Source: Chrysogorgia sp. JL179-B06 (taxonomy: Eukaryota > Cnidaria > Anthozoa > Scleralcyonacea > Chrysogorgiidae). From it: a DNA stretch of 64,000 nt. The notes beneath the pieces are model-generated. The model saw only the letters and a list, made by a program, of their open reading frames with translations, did no database searches and was not told the DNA's origin. The position numbers and the translations under genes are program-made. Of this stretch, positions 57,470-64,000 are shown one piece after another (position 1 is the first letter of the stretch; each line of letters opens with the position of its first letter). Location of the stretch: NCBI GenBank assembly GCA_035772405.1, contig JAYKKM010000145.1:2142501-2206500 (forward strand). The letters are read 5' to 3'.

Positions 57470-58060
57470 GACCCCTGACCCCAAACAGCCCATGTTCGAA
57501 AAATCCAAAATGTCTTTCCGGCACACTGCAGTACTGTATGAGATACTTTGTTCTACTATCTTAATACTATGTTCTGTTTTGGCCCCAATAGGGGCCAAAA
57601 CAGCTTGGCCCTAATAGGGGCCAAAACAGCCCATGTTTCAAAAATCCAAAATGGCTCGAAATGTAGGGGGCCGATATGGTCCTTGAGGTACCGAAACAGC
57701 CCTTGAGATTTGTTTTGGCCCCTGCTTGGATCTGTTTCAAAAAGCCTAAATGTCTTGCCAGCACGCTGCAGTAATGTGCGACATAAGGTGTACAGCAAAG
57801 AACTGCGCGCCTTGTTAGTAAAACCCAGCTTGTTCTGTTTTGGCCCTAATAGGGTCCAAAATAGCCCAAGTTTCAGAAATCAAAAATGGCTCTGGGGGGC
57901 CAAAACGCTTCCTACTTGGCCAAAACAGCCCTTAAAATAGGGGCTGATGTAGCTCCTGAGGTACTGAAACAGCCCTTGCGTTCTGTTTTGGCTCCTGCAT
58001 GGGGCCAAAATGGCCCATGTTTGTAAAAGCCAAAATGGCTCCTAGGGGCCAAATTGGCTC
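57470..58060. repeat. Right subterminal array
   Basis: Several degenerate units of GGGGCCAAAACAGCCC and AAAATCCAAAATGGCTC. A larger duplication of 200-odd bases includes CACGCTGCAGTA (57522 and 57761). The motif is the complement of the left array's. Confidence 0.85.
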
Positions 58061-58078
58061 TCTTAAAATTACTGTGTA

Positions 58079-58146
58079 ATGGTTGTTGTGCAGGCCTTTG
58101 TCTTGCGTAGACATTTGTGGGTGTGACATCAGCTCCTGTATCCAAT
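58079..58146 (-). pseudogene. Ty3-type protease, N-terminal part
   Basis: FKLDTGADVTPTNVYA carries the aspartic protease catalytic DTGA. The frame is cut at 58077-58078 by the TA-flanked transposon. Confidence 0.82.
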
Positions 58147-59080
58147 TTAAAGATTACTGAAATACCGTCTAGCTTCAGAGAGGTATTCCAGGTGCCAACT
58201 GTTAGGATTGAGTTGATTTACATTAACTGATCCAAGAAAAAAGTCCTCTTCTTCAGAAAGTGTCCCTTCGATTGTTCCCACTGTTTTAGCACTTCTGCAC
58301 ACACTTTTGTAATGGCCTTTCTTCTCACAATTGTGGCATATAGCTTCTTTTGCTGGACATTGTGGGCGGGTATGGCTTGGGGTTCTCCCACAATTTCCAC
58401 CTTCTGTACCCTTTTGCTCTGGTTTCCTGTTTCGTAGGAGCCTATCTCGATTCAGAGCATCGATGTTTGCTTCTTCATTGGCTGAATGACCATCGCCTCG
58501 GACCACTGCTTGCTGTTGCTTTACCGCCTCGCTCTGTCGGGCCTCGTTAACCGTTTTCTCAAGGGTGAGCGCAGAGTCTAACTGAAGTCGCTCGGACAGT
58601 CGTGCATTCTGTAGGCCAACCACAATCCTGTCTCGGATCATTTCATCGCGTAACTGACCGTATCTGAGCAAGTCTCAGCTAAACTGTAGAGATCAGTGAT
58701 GATAGAGTCCACGCTTTCGCCTGACGTTTGAACTCGTTGATTAAATTTCGCACGTTCGAATATGGTATTTCGCTTCTTCACGAAATAAACAGTAAATTTA
58801 TCCCCAACTGGCTGGTACTTCTTTCGATCTTCGTCAGCGAGGGCCAGGGTCATTAAGATATCGTCAGCTTTGTCGCCCATCGATATTGGTATATCGATAT
58901 ATTGGTATATTGGTATATCAAGTCAACACGCTGGTGCGTGTTGACTTGGTTTTCCTCCGAGTTCTCGGTCAAGTTTGACGCTACGCGAAAACGGTCAAAG
59001 CGACGAAGCCATTTTGGCCACTCATCTGGCCGTGAGAAGTCGAACTATTCCGGTGGAGTTATTCAAAAAGTTGCCATGGT
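58147..59080 (-). pseudogene. Ty3-type gag, frameshifted
   Basis: The start shows FDFSRPDEWPKWLRRFDRF and RVASNLTENSEE. Then comes a TATACCAA-type microsatellite expansion at 58885-58925, then DDILMTLALADEDRKKY and QRVQTSGESVDSIITDL. After a frame change come LRDEMIRDRIVVGLQNARL and the zinc knuckle CHNCEKKGHYKSVC (C-X2-C-X4-H-X4-C), preceded by an incomplete first knuckle. Gag forms the particle; the microsatellite and frameshift break it. Confidence 0.85.
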
Positions 59081-59098
59081 CGTTTTTTTTATATAAAA

Positions 59099-59116
59099 AT
59101 CCCGTTTCTGACACCA
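59099..59116 (-). promoter_or_regulatory. Primer-binding site
   Basis: TGGTGTCAGAAACGGGAT directly follows the 5' LTR on the minus strand. It resembles the TGGTGTCAGAAGTGGGAT sites used by many Ty3-type elements, usually attributed to tRNA-Leu. Confidence 0.75.
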
Positions 59117-59228
59117 TGTAGTGATCTCGACAAAGGTTTTAATAGTATCCGTATTTACTCAGCGCCATGATGGATCCCCCTGCACAGTTCCCTGGTCCTC
59201 CTCCCCAGGCTCCCTAGTCCCTAGTTCA
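59117..59228 (-). repeat. 5' LTR of the Ty3-type element
   Basis: 112 bases with TG...CA ends, TGAACTAGGG to CACTACA on the minus strand. Contains GGCGCTGAGTAAATACGGAT, shared with the other LTR. A duplicated CCCTAGT distinguishes it. Confidence 0.8.
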
Positions 59229-59780
59229 TTTGCAGTGGGTTACATTACACTACAGTTTTGAGACTCAAATAATGTCGAAGAAAATCCAGGCCCCGCCATA
59301 TACGAAATTGTGAATTCAAACAACAGTACAACACTGTTCGTGCTAATTTTAGTCAAGGAAATCAGGCTAAATTTGGTGAGAATGCGGGTAAACAATGTGT
59401 AGGCTATAATTTTTAAACAATATTTTTTTTCATGGGAATTTTGTTTGTATGGTTGAATTTTGTTTGTATGGCGAATTTTCATTCCATAGACACTTTAAAG
59501 GCACCACATCAATATAATGATAAAGAGCCTCCATGACAGTGATCCCACAGTGGGGATAAATATCCCAGTATAAATGAATAATACTAATATTTCAGTTAGT
59601 ATCACAGATTTGGATTTAACTTTCCACAGTTTAGATAACATTTTTTGTTTCATAAAAATGGTCCTTCCTTTTGGTCACACCCCATGCTCATTGCTACAGG
59701 CATTAATTAATGTTCCATGCGGTACCCACATGTTCGCATTGCGAACTTATTTTTATTATATGGCACAAGTTACTTTTGGT
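59229..59780. other. No recognised gene
   Basis: Right flank of the Ty3-type element. Short ORFs without motifs. Confidence 0.3.
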
Positions 59781-59921
59781 TAAATCGCGCGCTCTGATTG
59801 GCTGAGACGCTCTGACAGCCGGTCGTTACTTTCCCGTAATGAACCGGTCAGGATTACGTGACGCGTACGCTCACTCTTTGTCTCACTCTTTGTCACGCTA
59901 TTACTGTCCAAAAGTGTCATA

Positions 59922-60086
59922 TAATAAACCTCTTATTAACCTCGTCCACTTGGTCATTACGGGAAGATATCAGACCTCGGTCATTTATTTACGGACCTCA
60001 CCTCGCCCTACGAGCTCGGTCCGTACTATCAATCTGGTATTTTCCCGCGCGTAATGACCGCGCGCTCAGTTAATAAGAGGTTATTA
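59922..60086. mobile_element. Foldback element
   Basis: TAATAAACCTCTTATTAAC at the left pairs with GTTAATAAGAGGTTATTA at the right; inner segments TGGTCATTACGGGAA / GCGCGTAATGACCG and GACCTCGGTC / GAGCTCGGTC also pair. Confidence 0.82.
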
Positions 60087-60178
60087 ACTCTGTGTTAATA
60101 TACACATTATACACTGATGTAGTGAATTAGAGAGACGATATCTGGACGATCGTCAAGCTTAAATCCTCAGAAAATTAG

Positions 60179-60249
60179 TCCCGGACAGGAATTGAACCTG
60201 CAACCTTCTTATTGCCGGTGAGACGATCTCATTGAGCTACCGAGACTCA
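60179..60249 (-). tRNA. tRNA-like sequence, second SINE-type family
   Basis: Minus strand: GAGTCTCGGTAGCTCAATGA, then CGTCTCACCGGCAATAAGAA and GGTTGCAGGTTCAATTCCTG. A and B boxes are clear. The anticodon arm is poor and the flanks match 38838-38911, so it is a dispersed tRNA-derived repeat. Confidence 0.5.
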
Positions 60250-60467
60250 GATGGGACATTTAAATCAGAAAAAGGATTAATTGGCAAAGTGGTAGTTGTA
60301 GGATGATCTTATCAAGTGAAAATGTCTTCTATAATTTATTTTCTCGTTCGAATAATGCAGAACAGAATAATGGTTCGCGGTCAAATATGCTCTGTATATT
60401 AGGCTAAATATTTGGGGACTATAGTTTCAAAACCTGGAGAGAACTGAGTAAAATTGTATGATTACCA

Positions 60468-60698
60468 TCATCTTTTATATTTGGTAATGACTTCGCCATA
60501 GCTTTCATAAGTAGGTACAATAAGTAATAAGAAATCGACTAAAGCAAACAATGTCCCTATAACTGCGACAGCCTGACAGCCACAAATTACTGCAGGTCCA
60601 TAGAACATAAAAAAGGTAAAAAATACTAATGAAACTTCTACAATACGTACGAGCAGTATTACAAGTTTGGTAAATAGATTTGAAAGAACGTGGATCAT
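60468..60698 (-). CDS. Possible small two-pass membrane protein or exon
   Basis: A 76-codon ORF bounded upstream by an in-frame stop. LFTKLVILLVRIVEVSLVFF continues into TFFMFYGPAVI and a second hydrophobic block CQAVAVIGTLFALVDFLLLI, ending YESYGEVITKYKR. Two transmembrane helices with a basic tail are likely if expressed. Codon variety looks natural. No family recognised. Confidence 0.35.
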   Translation of the reverse strand: MIHVLSNLFTKLVILLVRIVEVSLVFFTFFMFYGPAVICGCQAVAVIGTLFALVDFLLLIVPTYESYGEVITKYKR

Positions 60699-60769
60699 CA
60701 GGATCGTAAGTGTTTACAATAGTAGCTGAGTTATAGCACAGAATAATTGAGGCCAGATCTGCAGATTGA

Positions 60770-61090
60770 GATAAGATTCATAAGTAAAATCTACATTCAA
60801 CCCGCAGGTTATGGTGACAAGTAATAATCATCGTTGTAAGAATATTAACATGGATTATTTTATTAGGGCTGGATTATTTTATTAGGCTCTATAGTGTCTA
60901 CTATATTCTTTTTGACTTTTTCTGAGCGTTCCCCTTTTGCGCCAACGAGCTTCTGTACGCAAGGTATTGTTTGTGTAACCAAGGTGCAGCCGCCAAGATT
61001 GCAGATTCATAAGTAAAACAAAATCTACATTCCACCCGGAGGTCATGATGAAAAATAATAATCATCTGGATTATTTTATTAGGGGCTGAA
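60770..61090. repeat. Diverged direct duplication
   Basis: GATTCATAAGTAAAATCTAC...TAATAATCATC...GGATTATTTTATTAGGGCTG occurs at about 60774-60878 and again at 61002-61088. Confidence 0.75.
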
Positions 61091-62750
61091 GGTGAAGGTG
61101 AACAAAACCTGAAAATGCCGGAGGCATGGGAGCAACTCTTATTATACGCTATTTTCAACTCGCGTAGCTATCATGATTGGATTTTTTTAATTTATATAGG
61201 CTTAAGATTAGCGGCTGTAGATTCTTTCGAATGTCGATTAGAACTAAGTTTGCTCATATATGAATTCTATATCGCATAAGATGACGTGCCAACGACACAG
61301 ACGCTACTGAGAACGTTTGTATACGCAAGCTATTGTTTAAGCAAACCTTGGTAATATGTTGGTATTGAATCAAGCACGCTGTCCAACGTATGTGGTGCAG
61401 CCGTCTGGTTATAAAACCACGCCGCTGTCATGAGACATTGGTTCATTATGCCTTTTTTGTAAAGAAAGATAATGCAGTATGTCGGTATGTAAGACCCCCA
61501 AACGTGACGGCAACGATCAAATCTTGATATTTGATAGTGCCTGATCAAATCTTGTTATGCGGCTCTATAAATTCATCTCAAGTACTTGTCTGTGATTGGT
61601 TGTGCATGTCCATCCATGATCCTAAAAGTGAGTCATTTTTCTGTGCTCAAGTAACGGCTGTAATCTAGTTCATATAACAGATCTGCTTCGGGTGATGACT
61701 GGGCAGGGTTAGTTTAGTTATTTTCACATGATCGTGCTATATATTCATGTTCAGTTTAAGATATGAAAGTTTGAATGAATGAATCCAGCTGAGGCATTCT
61801 CGATAATTTCTTTCTCATTCGTTTTGTTTGAGAAAATAACTCCAGTTCCCACGAGCATGTCTGCACTGTAAAAACTCCAGATTCGTATTCATAAAACTTG
61901 CTGTATATTAAAGTGCATTAATGTTTTCATATGTTAACACCTCAAGGGCGATTTTCATCTTCGCATGCTTCAGAAATCTAAAGGCGCCAAAAATCTGTGC
62001 TTTATCTTTTCTTCAGTTCAAAATTGTATGATAGATAACCTGCAGAGAACTTCCTTTTCACGGATTAAACGTTTTCGTGTTAACACGGTAACACCTACTG
62101 AAGGTACCCTGCCTCTTACAAGACAGCAGTCGCCCGCGTTTCTCTCGAAATAGAGAATATCCGGACCGGACAACACTCCCCTACTATTTTGGCGGCTGAA
62201 GTGTTAAAACGGAGACAAATATGTGCAATACGTGCCAACTTTCCAAATTTAGGCACAAGAGTCCAGCTTTTCAATAAGGAGATAATTATTCTTATTCTGT
62301 ATTTGTCACGAAAAAAACATTTCTGAAATAATTTCTAAAACAACGTTTCCTAAACAAGCTCCCGAACCCGAACAGTATATGTAGTATACGCACCGCGCAG
62401 CACATCAATGTGAAAATTCTAGGGAGTTATACCTTTGATGAAACTGGAGAATGAAACAGGCAACTGATATGTACAGTACAGATCTGAACGTACGACAAAA
62501 TACAAAATCACAAGCTATTGTCTATTTGACCCGACAATCTGTTTTGATCTACTGCGATTTTCTTATTTGTAGAAAAGCATTATACCACACACATTATCAG
62601 ACTGTAAAGCTAATTTCGTCATCGTGATGTATAACCGCAATCACGATTTACAATATACCGTAAACATGTGTGATTGAGAGTTACCCTATGGATCGGTTGA
62701 AAACCATGCGAGAGCCATGCGGCATGCGAGACAAACAAGTGAGAAAGTAT
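61091..62750. other. No recognised gene
   Basis: Short ORFs without motifs and no clear repeat. Possibly unique intergenic sequence. Confidence 0.3.
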
Positions 62751-62754
62751 ATTA

Positions 62755-63135
62755 TGAATAATATTGGCATTTACACTCGATAATTTGTAAAGAAATATTT
62801 TGCGAGTGTGGGAATTTTCTAAGACCCAATCGAGACCAGTTGCGAAAAATGCAACTCCAAGGCCTTCAGTGAGAATTGAACTCACGCCTGCGCGAATCTT
62901 GTGCGGCGCTCTGACAACTGAGCCACATATAGGCCGTTGCTGAGAGCGAGTCGTGAGTTCTAGCCAGTATATATGATTGATGGTAATGCTGGTGAACATT
63001 TATAGGATATATTATACTAGAACTCACTGCAACGGCCTACGTGGGCCTTGGAGTTTCATTTTTCGCAACTGGTCTCGGTTGGGTCTTAGAAAATTTCCAC
63101 ACTCGCAAAATATCCTTCCCGTGATTCCTTTATAA
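62755..63135. mobile_element. Foldback tRNA-derived repeat
   Basis: Left arm ATATTTTGCGAGTGTGGGAA, then CGAGACCAGTTGCGAAAAAT and GCAACTCCAAGGCC, is mirrored at about 63025-63115 (GGCCTTGGAGTTTCATTTTT ...). A tRNA-like body (minus, 62863-62933) lies beside the left arm. Same family as 29475-29852. Confidence 0.78.
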
Positions 63136-63566
63136 GTGAGAAAGTAGTTATAATCGGTTACACCATGGATAATTAAAAGACTGCAGGATAGGAAACCTGA
63201 TTGCGTGATGACAAGTTGAAATTGACGAGTTAAAAACCCCACGACAGTCGAATTACCTGTAAATATAACAAAGCCACTTTACGATGAAATATCTGTCTAC
63301 TCATTTTTGATAAAAATTTCCAGGTTTACTAGGTAAAATATGCATCATAATATTACGCATCATTATATCATTATTATCAATCACGCCCGACATGGGTTCG
63401 CGCACGGGGTTTGGTGAACATTCTCCTACCATCTCCTGTAAGCTGACCCCAAGGTGGTCGCTTACGAGAGAGTTAACTTAACTGTTGGTTTCAACCAGAG
63501 TAAAATGTGACGTAACCAATTAATAGGTTAGAAACACCCCTGCATGTGAATGATGTGATCATTATG
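63136..63566. other. No recognised gene
   Basis: Nothing identified between the two foldback elements. Confidence 0.3.
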
Positions 63567-63836
63567 TAGCCTCCTCGGCAGGCAGCTTTGTGTCTTCCCA
63601 AACGGCGGCTTTCAAAGACTTTCAACAATGTTTTGCCTTTTGGCCGAGCACGAAGGGACAAACAGGGGATTGGAAACGAAGAAAAACTCCTCCTTTTCGT
63701 TTCCTCCCCCTCCCCGCCCCCTTAATTTATAGCTCCCAATCCCCCGTTTGTCCCTTCGTGCTCGGCCAAAAGGCAAAACATTGTTGAAGGCCGCCGTTTG
63801 GGAAGACACATAGTTTGCTTGCGGAGGAGGGGCTAA
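63567..63836. mobile_element. TIR MITE with about 100-base arms
   Basis: TAGCCTCCTCGGCAGGCAGC, TGTGTCTTCCCAAACGGCGG, CAACAATGTTTTGCCTTTTG and GCCGAGCACGAAGGGACAAA on the left recur inverted on the right, ending GAGGAGGGGCTA. The GA/CT-rich centre has no ORF of note. Confidence 0.9.
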
Positions 63837-64000
63837 TCATTATGCTGATGTGCGTGATTTGGTTTCAACAAGTTTCCGAAACTTATTTCTCAAAATAGAA
63901 CAGCTGAGTCTGGGAAACTTAGTTCGTTTCGGAAACAAAGTTTCGTAAACATTTCAACATGCATATACAAGGAATGTTTGTTTCGAAATATATTTAGGAA

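Larger units (their letters stand above)
53493..58076. mobile_element. 4.58-kb TA-flanked DNA transposon nested in the Ty3 protease
   Basis: TIRs of about 32 bases: CACAGTAATTTTAGTAGAGC... and, complemented from the right, CACAGTAATTTTAAGAGAGC.... Both run into TTTGGCCCC with three differences. TA occurs at 53491-53492 and 58077-58078. Arrays of GGGCTGTTTTGG/CCAAAACAGCCC units lie inside both ends, in opposite orientation. The interior has spliced-looking minus-strand exons and nested repeats, but no transposase domain I can name. TA duplication suggests Tc1/mariner or a similar superfamily; the long subterminal arrays are unusual for that. Confidence 0.82.
51976..59228 (-). mobile_element. 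Ty3-type LTR retrotransposon, defective and nested
   Basis: Short direct terminal repeats (51976-52093 and 59117-59228) enclose gag, protease, RT and RNase H in that order on the minus strand, as in Ty3/gypsy elements. Integrase and the polypurine tract are absent between RNase H and the 3' LTR, and part of RNase H is missing. A separate 4.58-kb DNA transposon sits in the protease. No matching target duplication is seen at the outer ends. Confidence 0.9.

Overview
This window looks like AT-rich nuclear DNA from an invertebrate animal. There is no dense operon-like coding, and the recognisable host exons are short, flanked by AG/GT splice signals and separated by kilobases. The rest is retrotransposon, DNA-transposon, foldback and satellite sequence. 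The repeat mix (CR1-type LINEs with a PHD finger, Penelope-like elements, tRNA-derived foldback repeats, a Ty3-type element, TTAGGG-like repeats) fits a cnidarian, perhaps an anthozoan. That placement is inference; the sequence does not fix the species.

The one host gene I can name is a TBRG1 (NIAM) orthologue on the + strand. Ten exons (28100-51692) join in consistent phase. They cover the conserved N-terminal helix, a basic linker, a FYRN-type segment, a FYRC-type segment and a serine-rich tail. An AATAAA lies about 160 bases after the stop. Three upstream exon-like segments (1797-1851, 22010-22066, 24621-24662) are open and phase-compatible with the gene, but I do not recognise them. If they belong to it, the gene spans about 50 kb and nearly all of the window to 51.7 kb is intron.

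Layout. 0.5-1.7 kb: CR1/L2-like LINE remnant (-). 2.8-5.6 kb: a module with matching inverted ends, a RecQ-like helicase fragment, tandem repeats and a Cys-rich domain. 5.7-6.95 kb: 19-bp satellite. 7.5-7.74 kb: LINE 3' end. 7.86-10.04 kb: large palindrome with a 20-bp satellite block in one arm. 14.2-17.6 kb: nearly complete but broken CR1-type LINE (-). 18-24 kb: several terminal-inverted-repeat elements (TA, hAT-like 8-bp and TTAA target duplications) and a 25-bp satellite. 23.8-27.1 and 35.5-37.05 kb: inverted pairs of Penelope-like copies with hammerhead-like motifs. 28-42 kb: the main TBRG1 exons among microsatellites and MITEs. 47-50.6 kb: a tandem duplication, foldbacks, telomere-like repeats and a 36-bp satellite. 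51.98-59.23 kb: a Ty3-type LTR element (-) that lacks integrase and carries a 4.58-kb DNA transposon in its protease region. 59.8-63.8 kb: foldbacks, tRNA-like repeats and a small membrane-protein ORF.

I see no bacterial-type system, CRISPR array or rRNA. The items most worth following are the nested transposon with GGGCTGTTTTGGCCC-rich subterminal arrays and its own spliced exons, the helicase/Cys-domain module at 2.8-5.6 kb, the palindrome with a satellite in one arm, and the hammerhead-like motifs.
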